Of a DNA stretch of 64,000 bases, positions 12,240 through 24,272 are shown piece after piece. Position 1 is the first letter of the stretch. Every line of letters starts with the position of its first letter. The notes beneath the pieces are model-generated. The model saw only the letters and a program-made list of their open reading frames with translations. It did no database searches and had not been told where the DNA came from. Position numbers and translations under genes: made by a program. The stretch is from Bactrocera neohumeralis. Its lineage: Eukaryota > Arthropoda > Insecta > Diptera > Tephritidae. The stretch lies in NCBI RefSeq assembly GCF_024586455.1, contig NC_065923.1, positions 39,294,370 to 39,358,369 on the forward strand, in the 5' to 3' direction.

Positions 12240-12770
12240 ACTGGCTGATGTTCAGAGAATACTGAAGTTATGGAGAGAATACTTCTACAGCCTGCTGAAC
12301 GGCAGTGAAAGTGTAACATCTGGGGATGGATTCGCCAATCGATGTCGATGATATTCAATTGACCGACTATGACGAGATTTGAATATCAATTACCCGCCTG
12401 AAGAACAACAAAGCGCCAGATGGCGATGGATTACCGGCTGAGCTATTCAAATATAGCGGCACAAAACTGGCATGATGCATGCATAAGCTTCCTTGCAAGA
12501 GATGGTCCGATGAAAGCATGACGAGATGTGAATATCAATGCGATAGGACTTCTCTTTTGAGGTCTTACCAAAGCGTCAACAAACTGATTACCTTATCAGT
12601 GTGTCTTTAGACCTGAAAAACCAAAAATTTCACCATACTACAAATATTGTAAAAGGCCCGTAAAAACAGGATCGACACCAAAGCGAACTGCACCTACAAG
12701 TATGCTGCTATGTCTGAAATTGGGAAATTGGTATCCCCTTATAGCCTTTACGGCTGCGCGGTTCAATAAA
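12240..12770 (+). pseudogene. RTE retrotransposon RT fragment (old)
   Basis: Broken frames match the start of the RTE reverse transcriptase: LWREYFYSLLNGSE near 12265, RLKNNKAPDGDGLPAELFKY at about 12395-12450, then after a gap YAAMSEIG near 12700. The same blocks occur in the better-preserved element at 45069-48273. Stops and indels are many. Both ends are missing. Confidence 0.7.
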
Positions 12771-12799
12771 AAGCGAGCTTTCACTTTCATTTATTATAA

Positions 12800-13919
12800 T
12801 TCATAATTGCGTGCGATATATTATAATTATTTTATTTCTAAGTATTGTTTCTTTTGTGTGATTCTCTAGCACAGGTTGCAACGTTAATTAGAACCAGCTT
12901 GCACGGGCAGGCAATCTTAATTAGTTACCTCTACTTAGTTATCCCAACTAAGCCCAAGTGTCCCTTATTTACCCATATTGTGATAGCAGGTAATCCTGAC
13001 AGAAAAGGTTTGTTTGTTGCTAAACAACAAACACAACCCTAATTTCATTACACTCACATACCTTTTAACTTTCGACTAATCAACAAAAATTATAATTTAA
13101 ATGATTTTCATTAAAAGTTTGGCCAACTGAAATGTATTTGCCAGATGTTTTGTTTGCTTACATGCTTATTTACACAGCGACCCATTGTGACACATAAATT
13201 TTTATTTTCCAAATTTCGTAAGCGTTTATTATTTCTAGCACTCTCTAAACTACAAAACTGTATGCAAAGGGCAAATAAATGATTCCATTAAATCGTAAGT
13301 TTCCAATTGAAAATTTTTTGTTAATGTGACTTTTGCAAAAATATTAATTTTTTGCTGCAATGAACAGGTATTATACAATTATTTTGACAAAATCTTGAAT
13401 ATTTACTTCTATTGTTAATCCTTTTATGTGTATTTATCACTTATCTTGTTATTTTAATTTGTAAACATTTTTTATTGAACTCTTCTAGCTTCTTGGTGTA
13501 TATTTTTATCAAAAACGTTTTACCTTTAATACCGTGCAGCCTTGCCTAAAAACCTGCAGAAGAACTTTTGTGTTAATAATGTAAGCATAATTCCATTTAC
13601 AGAAGAAATGTCAAAATCATACAAATATATGTATTTAGTAAATTGGAGTCCCTGCTGACTACACACACAATCAGGTAGTGTTTTTATTGTATTTCTGTCC
13701 TGTTTATGTTGCGAACAGCCACTTGAATAGTTGTAAGAATTTCCGTTGAGTTCAACAGAAATGTCATCGCGGACGGCGCTTGCTGCTAAAGAATTCTGTC
13801 GATGAGTGGTTTTTATTGCCAATACAAATAGCTGACCTGTATTTTTTAACTTTTGCCATTTGTGTGCCAATTCACATTGGTATGCTAGAAATGATACTTT
13901 TATGTCTAATAACATTTAA
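12800..13919. other. unassigned DNA
   Basis: AT-rich. A minus-strand frame of 129 codons (13915-13526) resembles no family. It stops exactly where the next RTE fragment begins and has no supporting signals. Confidence 0.35.
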
Positions 13920-14522
13920 GGTGGCGGAGCGTCACTCGACCAAGACGAGGTGAAAACAGCTCTAAGGTTGCTTAAGTTGAACAAAGCCACTGGGTTCGAC
14001 GGATTACCGGTTGAGTTGTTTAAAGCCGGCGACAAAGAGCATGTTCCAGCTGCTAAGCATGATTTTGTCGGCTGAAAACATGCCCAATGATTGGAATATG
14101 AGCGTACTCTGCCCTGCCTACATGAAGGCAGGTTCCACAGTCTATACCAATTATCGCGAGTTCAGCCTTCTTAAAATTGTATACAAAGCTCTTTCGGCAT
14201 AGTGTAAAAGGCTTAAGCAAATACATATACCATAGACCAAATTTTCACAATATGTTGAATCATGGAGAAGACCGTAGAAAAACAGTTGGACATCCATTTT
14301 GTTAATTTTAACACCGCTTTCGACAGCATGAACAGAAGCTGGTTATTTAACGTCGCATCTTAATTTGGTATGTCAGTAAAATTTACCCCATTAAGCACAA
14401 AGACGTTCAGCATAACCATCGGCTTTGTAAAATTGGAAAGAACCTCGTATAGAACCTTCAATAACATACAAGGTTTTAGACGTAGTGATTCCAACTGGTG
14501 CGTTTTCTTCAATATAATGTGA

Positions 14523-15074
14523 AACAAGAAAAAAACGTTAACTTCGGCTGCCCCGAAGCTAATATACCCTTCACAGGTGCATTTCTTTTAGTAACTATGT
14601 GTTCAGTTTGTATGGAAGCTATATGCTATAGTAATCCGATCTGAACAAATTTTTCGGAGATTACATTGTTGGCTTAGAAAATAATCTATACCAAATTTGG
14701 TGAAGATACATTGTCAAATGTGAAAGTTTTCCATACAAGAACTTGATTCCGATCGTTCAGTTTATATGGCAGCTATCGGTTATAGTGGTCCGATATCGGC
14801 AGTTCTGACAAATGAGCAGCCTCTTGAAGAGAAAATTACGTTTGCAAAATTTCAAAGCGATATCTTAAAAACTGACGGACTAGTTCGTATATATACAGAC
14901 GGACGGACGGACGGACGGACGGACAGACAGACAGACAGACAGACGGACATGGTTAAATCGACTCAGCTCAACATACTGATCATTTATATATATACTTTAT
15001 AGGGTCTCCGACGCTTCTTTCTGGGTGTTACAAACATCGTGATAAACTTAATATACCCTGTTCAGGGTATAAAA
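14523..15074 (+). repeat. DINE-1/mini-me-like repeat, family A, copy 2 (most complete)
   Basis: Begins aacaagaaaaaaacgttaac with the cttcggctgccccgaag hairpin, contains repeated tatggcagctat / tccgatatcgg blocks, a (GACG)n(GACA)n tract, and ends with the palindrome taccctgttcagggta. It lies inside an RTE fragment, so it arrived later. The frame at 14766-15002 is repeat sequence, not a gene. Confidence 0.75.
14897..14948 (+). repeat. (GACR)n microsatellite inside the repeat
   Basis: About thirteen tetranucleotide units of GACG then GACA. On the other strand this is (GTCY)n, the microsatellite described for mini-me elements. Confidence 0.9.
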
Positions 15075-15509
15075 AGTGATACTTGCTGGTAGTTTGAACC
15101 GCATTGGCACTGTCTACCCTAATGGTGCAATGCTGCAGATGATACTGACATCATACGCCTTAACAAAAGCGCCATCATCTCAGCCTTTTCTGGCCTTCAA
15201 AAAGAAGCAAAAGAAGTTGGTATTATGGTAAACTGGATAGGACAAAGTACCTGGAGACCGCACACAAAGATTCCTCGCATCTTGGAAACTACATAAACGT
15301 TGGCAGCTATACATTTTCCTGGAGATCAAGTGCGGAGTAACTCTTGCCAACAGGTGCTGCTATTGTATCGGTAGGCAATTGAAAAGCAGATCCCAGATTC
15401 TACGAACAAAATTTACGCTTTCGATGAAGAACTAAGATGAGAAAGCATTTGGGTACGAAGGAAATATATGTATGTATGTGTTATTTGAGTATAAGCTACA
15501 TCGACAACA

Positions 15510-16655
15510 CCACCTCTTCGTCGATTTCAAAGCTGCTTTCGATAGCACGAAAAGGAGCTGCCTTTATGCCGCGATGTGTGAATTTGGTATCCCCGCAAAA
15601 CTGATACGGCTGTGTAAACTAACGTTGAGTAACACCAAAAGTTCCGTCAGGATCGGGAAGGACCTCTCCGAGAAGTTCGATACCAAGCGAAGTTTCCCCA
15701 AGACAAGGCGACTCCCTATCCTGCGACTTCTTCAACCTGCTTCTGGAGAAAATAGTTCGAGCTGCAGAACTAAACAGAGAAGGTACCATCTTCTATAAGA
15801 GTGTACAGCTGCTGGCGTATGCCGATGATATTGATATCATCGGTCTTAACACCCGCGCCGTAGTTCTGCTTTCTCCAGGCTGGACAAGGAACCACAGAAA
15901 ATGGGTCTGGCAGTGAACGAGGGCAAGACGAAATATCTCCTGTCATCAAACAAACAGTCGTCGCACTCGCGACTTGGCTCTCACGTCACTGTTGACAGTC
16001 ATAACTTTGAAGTCGTAGATAATTTCGTCTATCTTGGAACCAGCGTAAACACCACCAACAATGTCAGCCTGGAAATCCAACGCAGGATTGCTCTTGCCAA
16101 CAGGTGCTACTTCGGACTGAGTAGGCAATTGAAAAGTAAAGTCCTCTCTCGACGAACAAAAGCTAAACTCTATAAGTCGCTCGTAATTCCCGTCCTGCTG
16201 TATGGTGCAGAGGCTGGGGCGATGACAACAACCGATGAGTCGACGTTACGAGTTTTTGAGAGAAAAATTCTGCGAAAGATTTATGGTCCTTTGCGCATTG
16301 GCCACAGCGAATATCACATTCGATGGAACGATGAGCTATACGAGATATACGATGACATCGACATAGTTCAGCGAATTAAAAGACAGCGGCTACGCTGGCT
16401 AGGTCATGTTGTCCGGATGGACGAAAACACTCCAGCTCTGAAAATATTCGACGCAGTACCCGCCGGGGGAAGCAGAGGAAGAGGAAGACCTCCACTCCAT
16501 TGGAAGGACCAAGTGGAGAAGGACCTGACTTCGCTTGGAATATCCAATTGGCGCCACGTAGCGAAAAGAAGAAACGACTGGCGCGCTGTTGTTAACTCGG
16601 CTATAATCGCGTAAGCGGTGTCTACGCCAATTGAGAAGAAGAAGAAGAATCTACA
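15510..16655 (+). pseudogene. RTE retrotransposon, 5'-truncated copy with 3' tail
   Basis: Starts inside the reverse transcriptase (HHLFVDFKAAFDSTKRSCLY), with the catalytic YADDIDIIGLN at about 15820-15855 in a shifted frame. An open 237-codon frame (15901-16614) follows, covering the thumb and C-terminal region: LAVNEGKTKYL, RRTKAKLYKSLVIPVLLYGA, RQRLRWLGHVVRMDENTPAL and GRPPLHWKDQVEKDL. A short 3' UTR (gcggtgtctacgccaattg) and a (GAA)n tail end the copy near 16655. It is close to the element at 45069-48273 and clearly younger than the fragments to its left. A few frameshifts kill it. Confidence 0.85.
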
Positions 16656-17104
16656 AATTTTTTAGTAGACGCGGCTTCATCTTTCAATGGAATTCATGTA
16701 CTATATATCAATCAGTCTGAATATAAGATATATAAAAACAAATTGGTTGAGAAACGATTATATTGGTTTTCTGTGCGGTTGACTTACTCAAATTGGAATC
16801 AAAACAATTCCATGAAATAGAGACTGTTCTCCTTCCAATTAAATATACTAAAATGTGCGTCAACTGTGCAATAGAATATTTGGGAAATAATGTTAATAAT
16901 CGTGGCTCTTTTTATATTACTCGTATGACTATTTACGAATGTCTCTATACTCTGAACAGGCTGTACGAGTATTAAGTTTGCCACTATCTTTGTAACAGTA
17001 TATAACTGTCATACAAACTGACCGGTCAAAATCAGTAGTAGTAATCTTTTTGTATTTTTAAAAACTATTATAACTTTCATAAAATAAATCTCTCGACTCT
17101 CGTA
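16656..17104. other. unassigned DNA
   Basis: AT-rich, nothing recognised. Confidence 0.4.
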
Positions 17105-18120
17105 CACAAGCTTGTTCTTCTAGACTTTCAACGAAGATTTATTCAATGGGTATCTTCTTATGTTTATAATAGAGTAACAACGAGTGATATTTGAGGTTAC
17201 ACTTTCAGATTCAATTAATGTCACTTCAGCTGTTCTTGTTATTTATTAACGATATCTTTGCTGTAATAGAATTCTTAAATACTTTATTATATACCTACGA
17301 CATAAAGCTTTTTAAATTATATACTTTAATTGATGAAAGGTGTCTGTTGCGAACAGACATAAACAATTTGGTTGCTTGGTATGATAGAAATGATTTGCCA
17401 TTGAATCTCCAAAAATGTGAGATGATGTGCTTTTCTCGTAGATCTGGGTTTCCCTCTTCTTATGTTTAATAAGGATATATAATAAAAAAAATATTTACTA
17501 GTGCTTGTTTTTAACTTTTTTTCATTTGGGGGTTACTATGAACCCTAAGCTTAATTCTAGTCTTCATATTGCCACCATAGTTTGGAAGGCAAAAGGTATT
17601 CTCAATTTTGTTAAACATTTTTCTAATGAATTTAGAGATTCGTATGTTCCTAAACCTCTTTTTAGAACATTAGTTAGACCTATATTGGAATATTCTATTG
17701 TATGGAACGTTAGTTACCAAGTCCATTGTGACCAGTTAGAGTCGGTTCAAAAACAATTTTTAATTTTCCCTTTAGGGCATTTTCAATGGGATTCTGGATG
17801 GAGTCTTCTTCCATACACTAGCCGTTTAAAACTTATTAATCTACCTACATTTCCTATCCCTAGAGAAATGCGAGGTGCTATATTCTTAGCAAAAAATGGA
17901 ACAATTTGTAGTTCTTTTCTCCTGTCTGAAGTTAAAGTCAATATCCCGGTTCGCTTTTCGAGGCTGTTTAGACCCTTTATGTTAAAATCGTGTAGATAGA
18001 ATTTTGAACTTAAGGAACTTTTCCGTCGTATATGTCATGATTTTAGTTCTCATTCCTGTACATTTGATTTATCAGACTCACTTTTCGATAAGACTATATT
18101 GCTTTCACTCAATAAATAAA
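17105..18120 (+). pseudogene. non-LTR reverse transcriptase remnant (Jockey-like)
   Basis: Broken frames give successive RT blocks: RRFIQWVSSYVYNRVTTS near 17130, FLLFINDIFAVIEF at 17240, then LLYTYDIKLFK at 17290 where the family has the catalytic YADD, DINNLVAWYDRNDLPLNLQK, and the C-terminal part in the frame 17505-17999 (FVKHFSNEFRDSYVPK, TLVRPILEYSIVWN, QLESVQKQFL). One catalytic aspartate is replaced, so even the repaired frame would be inactive. No endonuclease, tail or target duplication is seen. Clade is inferred from the C-terminal pattern. Confidence 0.75.
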
Positions 18121-19604
18121 ATCGTAACAATTGGTTGTAACGAATTTTAGATTTTAGCTGTTGAACTTTTTGTTTTTGTAGCTGAGAAGCTTTTATCTTT
18201 ATATATTTTATTTTATAATAACAATAATAATTCTTAATAAGTAGTTATATGTTTATATAATATTACCATGAAAACAGAATATTAAGAAACTTCGACGGAA
18301 ACTTTATCACTTACTAAATTATCGGATTAGATGCACTGCATATATAGGATTAAGAACTCGGCTTCATTTTCATATGAGAATTGGAAATCCTCACTTAAAA
18401 TAATATTCATATTTTTATCAAACTTTTAAGAAGTAGTTGTGGATTTTGAATGGTTATACCCAGAGCTGATGCATAAAATTTTAAGAAAAACTGTAAAACT
18501 TTATTACAATAATTATGCTTTTTGGAAATATTTTCCACTTTTCAACTGCCACTTGCCGCGATTCTCACTGGTTTAATAGCACAATAGTGAGGCGGGTGTC
18601 GACATATCGACACACTTCACCCCCACACGTCGATTTTCTGCGCACGACACTTAAGTATTTCTACTATTTACTTAATTTCGTCGTTTTGCCACTCATCAAA
18701 ATCGTATTCACACTTTAGGAGTGGCAGCCGCAGCACCTTTCTGTTGCACACATCACTGCTTGCCACCCGCTCACACTCGACACTTGATTGCTATGCAACA
18801 TGTACACTTACATATACATATATATATGTATGTGTATATGAGCTTATCACACTTTACCGTTATAGTAAGCGCATACACGCTAACGACGACAACAGTTGTG
18901 AAGACGGAAGCGCGGCAACTTAAAATCCCATGCTTATACTTATACACTTGACTTACTCGGCATACACACACACTCAAAAATTTTTCCGCTTTTATTTTGT
19001 ATCACACATTTGCTCTTCTTCTTATTATTTCTTCACTCTTCAATTTTGCTTTTTTCTACACTCACTTCAATTATTCACTTTCATCAATTTTGTTTTGTTC
19101 TCTCACTTCTGCGGATAATAAAATTAATCATTAGAGCACATAACCGTATTTCAATTTACCGTTAACTTTCTAAGTTGCACGTGCATTCCGCGTTCAATGT
19201 TCCTTTCACCACAACGGCCGAGAGTGGAATGCTTCATTAAATTTAGAGTTGAAAACCTGCAGGAGCAACAGGACACACGAAACTTATTATAACAGTATTT
19301 TACAGTGAAGCTCTCTCGGTACTCCCATGCTGTTATCCTTAACAGAGCGCAAAGGTGAATTGAGTAAACCTGCAAATCACGTACACACTGAAATTTCTGT
19401 ATTCACCACTTTTCGGAATTTATGAATGAATGCGGTTTAAAAGTCCCATTCACACACAATCAACTACAATCACCGAAGTATGCAAACATATGTGTGCGTG
19501 ATAAAGTATACTTTCCTGTGTCATGCTTAAAAATACTCCTAAGACTGTGTTCAAACAAGGGCATAACTCATCTGTGAAAATATTTGTATATTCTAGTTTA
19601 TAAT
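18121..19604. other. unassigned DNA with a CA/CACA-rich, less AT-rich stretch
   Basis: 18540-19500 is richer in C and A, with CACAC runs, tcgacacttgattgc-type complexity and alternating tatata/tgtgta near 18810. No frame is convincing. It could be regulatory or untranslated exon sequence of an unseen host gene, but no start site or splice pair can be fixed. Confidence 0.3.
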
Positions 19605-19875
19605 ACACTTCAGTGGAGGAGGAGTTAAAGAAGTGGTATATGCAGAAGATATAGTGTTAATTGTTTCAGGGCTGTTTCCATCCATAATCAGTGAGATTAT
19701 GGAAAGAGCCTTACGAAGGTAGCACCTTCGGGTCGCAAGTAAAGGACTAGATGTTAACCCTAGTAACACGGAGCTGATGATAGGCATTAATAAAATGGTT
19801 AATGGTGGAACTACAATTTCAATGTCGCCCTAAACAAAATACCTGGGGGTCAAGATAGGTACCAGAGAGCTGCAA
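19605..19875 (+). pseudogene. LINE RT fragment (R1/LOA-like)
   Basis: Reads VVYAEDIVLIVSGLFPSIIS (catalytic block, with E for the first D of YADD), then GLDVNPSNTELMIGINK and, after a stop, TKYLGVKI. These are the RT palm and the following conserved strand. Both ends are lost within about 270 bp. Confidence 0.65.
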
Positions 19876-20334
19876 CGAGTATGATTAAATCAGAACAAAC
19901 ATTCGTGCCAAAAATACAATCAAATCAATTCAGTTCAGCATAGACAACATTGTTGATCAATTCGAGTACCCGCCAGCGTCAACTGATTTGATGCAGCACG
20001 AACAATCTGTTCTTCGGCAATCACGATCGAATAAACGGTATGGCTGGCTTCGGTTCAAAACGTATCATGTCCGTACAACGATTGTTTGAATCGACGTGAA
20101 ATTGCGGGTAAACTACGAGTAAGTCTACGAGTAACTCAACTAGTACAGCAAACAACAACAATTTTTTACTGGATTGATTTGAATCATGTGTGGCAAAAAT
20201 GTATCAGCTTTGAAAATGTGCGCATGTAACAAATTTTCGATCCGTAAACAATGGAAATTCCACGTACGTACCATATTGGGTTCGCAAACCGAATACTCCG
20301 TGATTATGAGATACATAAAAATAATAAACAATAA
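19876..20334. other. unassigned DNA
   Basis: Nothing recognised. Confidence 0.35.
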
Positions 20335-20339
20335 CTAAA

Positions 20340-22015
20340 TTATCGCAAACGGGAACTCCGCAGTGGGGCATATTGTCACCACTTTTATGATCACTTGTAT
20401 CAAATGATCTTTAGGAAAAAATTTAAAAGAAAAGTACTCTAAATGATAACCTATTTTAACGATATAGCAATACATGTGACGAGGAAATTCCTAGATACAA
20501 TCAGTTATGTGATGGAGAGCGCGCTTGGGGTCATAAACCGATGGACGATATCGGCCAACCTAGAGGTAAAAGCTGATAAGACGGATATGGTAGTATTTAG
20601 AAGGAGGATGGAAACTTTCGAGACTTAATGGAGTTGAATTGACAATTAAGGAGCATACCGAGTCCCCGGGAGTACTTTTGGACAGCAAGCTGATGGGGAA
20701 ACTCAATGTGAAGGAGAGAGTGAAAAAGACCAGTGATGTCCTGTAAGATAATGTTAGGATATATTTGGGACTTATAACTTGGCTTCATGCATTAGTATTG
20801 CGGTAGTCAAGTCAATCTTACTTTATGATGCTCTGGCGTGCTGAACTGCTATGAACATAATTTCAAAGAGGAAACCGATAGAACGGGTACAGAGACTCGC
20901 TATTCTCTGCACATTTGAAGTGCTAAAAATCACTTCAACAGCGGCAATAGAAAGGTTTCTCAACTAACCACCAATCGACATTGCTGTAGTAAGCTCTGCG
21001 GCAAAATCAGTAGCATAAGGATCTTCGGGCATAGCTCAATATTCGGGGGACTGTGATTAAATTAAACCACTTACTAATGCGCTTTATTTGGGGCCGAATA
21101 TTCAAGTCACACTAAAGGAAGATGCAACACACGAGCGGAACTTACAACATCTACACAGATGGATTCAAAATGACCAATGGAATGGGAGCCAGAATCTATT
21201 GCTCGGAGCTGGATCTCAGGGTACCTTTCAAGCTTCCGGTTTTCTGCAGTATCTTAAAGGCGTAAGTAGTTGCAGCTGAAAAAGCTAACAGTGCAGGAAA
21301 TAACACAAAAAGGAGAAATATATAGTATGCGTCGATAGTCACACAGCAATTAAGGCTATAATCTCACGTCACATTACGTTGGAGAATGTACTTAAAAGTT
21401 GGGAAGTAGTAGTTGTAGCGGCTGCCGGAAAGCGGCTGCATATAAGTATACTGGGTTCCAGGCTACAAAGAAGTTCCGGGAGACGAAGCAGCTGGTGAGA
21501 AAAGTACCATCCGTCTGCCTACCGAACAAAGAAAATACGGAAGTCACTAAGAACGATATGAAATTAAATTTACGAAAGAGTTGACAGGCGAATCATGGCG
21601 AGATGGAATGCCTTACGATCTTGGATTGCCAAATTCAAGTGTAAGAGACTTTTAGGAACAATCGCTTGCTTCTTACTCATACGATCTGTTGGTCTTTCGA
21701 CTTCGCAACTTGCTGCCATCACATGTAGAAAGTGCAGGTAAATTAATATGAGAGAGACGCTCCGCTATGCCTTTGTCCAGCACTATCTAGAACTCGACTC
21801 AAGTATCTGGGAGCTTCGGATTTCAAACCGCTGGATGAAGTATCAAAAGTAGACATTAAGCCACTCTTAAAGGTCGCAAAAAACTTTGACGTCCTGTGTG
21901 AAAAATTCTTCACCTAAAATTAAACTGAACCTCCATTTGGCATTACTAATTCCAGTAGGTCAATGCATGGTGTGATAGCCGGCTAATATTACCTAATTTA
22001 ACCTAATTTTCGCCC
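20340..22015 (+). pseudogene. LINE with RT and RNase H, decayed (R1/LOA-like)
   Basis: Blocks in order: GTPQWGILSPLL (RT motif before the active site, 20350), then NDIAIHVTRKFLDTISYVME where the catalytic YADD is degraded (20455), KPIERVQRLAIL (20873), RNase H starts at YTDG near 21160 in a shifted frame with MTNGMGA and YCSELDL, then VDSHTAIKAIISRHITLENV near 21330, and the C-terminal zinc-knuckle-adjacent end (RTRLKYLGASDF, EVSKVDIKPLLKVAKNFDVL) to about 21905. The 3' end has a taacctaatttaacctaat tail near 22000. Many stops and shifts; no function remains. Confidence 0.75.
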
Positions 22016-23813
22016 GATTTTGTGTTTTCCTGAAAAAAAATTAATTTTACCACTTAGCGCATGCATTTATCTGTAACTAAACACAACGGCAATCATTAAA
22101 AGATTTTAAAGATAAACGAGGAACTTTCTTTTCTTTCCCGTCACTCCGTTTACAATAAATTGCATCATGGCTGCAATAAAAGTTGGCTTCTCTAATCGCA
22201 GTCGAATGTGAAAATAGACGAAATAAGATTACAATCACGCCTACTTCCCGTAGAACACAGCTCTAAATACCATATGATTCTTTTACTTTCCAGTATTTAA
22301 ATCAGGTACCAATAAAAGTATCGAGATAAAACTTTGTATGACTAGTGCCTCTTAGATGTGCCATCTTATGACCAAAGATTGTACAAATCGGACCAAAACT
22401 GTTCTATTGCTACAGTTGCTATTACGAACTGTTTATGGAAGATATTGGCCAATTTGTGAAATTTATTATAGAAATTCGTAGATAATCGTTTTTTGATAAT
22501 ATTATGCCAGTAGGTAAAAGTGATATTTTCTATAGACCCAGCAAAAAGTTTTTTGAACTTTTGGCTAACTTTACATCGCATATATTGGCAGATATGTGCA
22601 TCGTTTTGCTAAAAAAAAATAGCATCGGAAGAAAGCTTCCTAAATACTTCATATAACTTCGACTTCGGCGATCAAAGAATGTTGATTCCTTCCGCAACAT
22701 TTTTTAAAAATATTTCTAAAAGCCCTTTCTTACTTATAAGAAATTATCTTTAATACCTATACATATATCTGCATACCATAAATTTACGATTGCAGCTAAG
22801 TAAATGCGATTGCATTATATTTTATTTAATGAGTCTAACGGCACCTGATTTACGGCATACTAAAGACAATCAGGACACAAAGGCGAGCCATTGATTATGT
22901 CCGCATCTATTAATGAAATATATTACCGCAGCATAAAATACATTTACTTTTAATGCCTACGTGCGCAAACAACACTTAAGCAAAACGTACGACAGCTGAA
23001 CACGCATACATACAGACTTACTTATGAAAATACATATTTGATTTTCATTATAACCTTATAGGGTTTCGCATTAAGAGGAGAAGCCAATATTATTGTACTG
23101 TAGAAAGCAGACAAATTTATAATATAATATGTTATGTACATATATACACAATTGTTTGGGTAATCGTGCCACACAAATGGCTCATATTCATAAGCATTTG
23201 CTGTTTCAGTTTGAGAGTGTGAATTAAAACATAATGCAAAAGTGTCTACAGCAAACTCAAAAGCGTCATTTTAGTAAATTGACATTAGGCGACGTGTGCT
23301 TAAGCACTCAGCTATACGCCAAAGTAACAAAATGTGACAAATCCACAAAGCTTTATATTAAACATAAACATGAAAATACTCGTTTAAGTCCCCTAGTTGT
23401 CCCAGGCTCCTAGTATTTAAATGTTTATGACGAACGGATATAAAATTGCAGTTTTCCGATAAATATAGCCAACCCAGTAAAAGAGAATAAGGTTAAAGGG
23501 GTTAATAATATACTATAATAATTTTGTTTCAATCCCTCCCATTTTTTTGCTGTAGCTATATATTCCTTTCTGACCTCATATACATACGTTATAGTTATAG
23601 TTATACGGCTGTATAACTATTGCATTCGACTAACTTACGCCATACATACACTTATTACAGCGTATCCATTACAGATCATGACATATTAAAAATGACCAAA
23701 ACGACACTTAGAAATCATATCATCGTTATTGGAAAACCCGGTATTCACAAAAGCGTGATAGACGAGCAAAATAAATGCGCCTTAAGCAACGGTAATGCGC
23801 ATTGAAATTTTAT
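22016..23813. other. unassigned AT-rich DNA
   Basis: No gene or repeat recognised. Short frames at 22366-22581 (-) and 23620-23805 (+) are not family-like. Confidence 0.4.
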
Positions 23814-24272
23814 GGTGACAGACGGCAGACTTGTGCATTTAGACAGCTGATAGTGAAATTTGTTTATTTATTTAAAAAAAAGTGAAATAAAAGTGTGCGG
23901 AAAAGTTAAGAATATTGGAAAAATGGATAGCAAATGAATTCTGCCTTGTTTATTTTCTGCCATCTAAAAATATTAAAATTTGTTTTTGTTAATATACTTG
24001 CACATAATTTAATTAGCAATATAAAAACTGTTTACCTCTGAATCTGTCAACACAAACGAGGCGGCAGATTTCAAGCGACATCTGTCAAACAATAGCAGAA
24101 ATCGGCCATTTCTGGGCAGTGTTGCACAGAGTGTTGCACAAATTTTGTAAATTCAGCTAAATGCACGGAATTCTTGTGCATTACAAACTTGCATTAACAT
24201 GGGTCAAATGCGCAAGTAAATGTAAATTAAGCCCGCTAATGCATATTGGCGCTGTCGTCTATCAGGGCTATA
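23814..24272. mobile_element. MITE with TGACAGACGGCAGC-type inverted ends, copy 2
   Basis: The left end tgacagacggcagacttgtg and the reversed right end (atagccctgatagacgacag) are imperfect inverted repeats of the same type as at 9597-10084. Both copies also share an interior with cagctg and ggccattt(c/t)t blocks just ahead of a gttgc motif. Non-coding. The copies are strongly diverged, so this is an old family. Confidence 0.55.

Larger units (their letters stand above)
13920..15460 (+). pseudogene. RTE retrotransposon RT fragment, split by a repeat
   Basis: From 13930 the sequence reads as RTE reverse transcriptase: LDQDEVKTALRLLKLNKATG, FDGLPVELFKAGD, then MPNDWNMSVLCPAYMKAGS and NYREFSLLKIVYKALSA to a stop at 14200, and a degraded stretch to about 14520. 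A 552-bp DINE-1-like repeat interrupts it. Beyond 15075 it resumes at the catalytic block (ADDTDIIRLNKSAIISAF, then GLQKEAKEVGIMVN) and decays by about 15460. The RT active-site aspartates are visible, but there are many frameshifts. The 5' endonuclease is missing. Confidence 0.75.

Noticed and set aside
13526..13915. 129-codon minus-strand frame
   Set aside because: No motif, no signals, and it ends at the border of an RTE fragment; kept only as a note.
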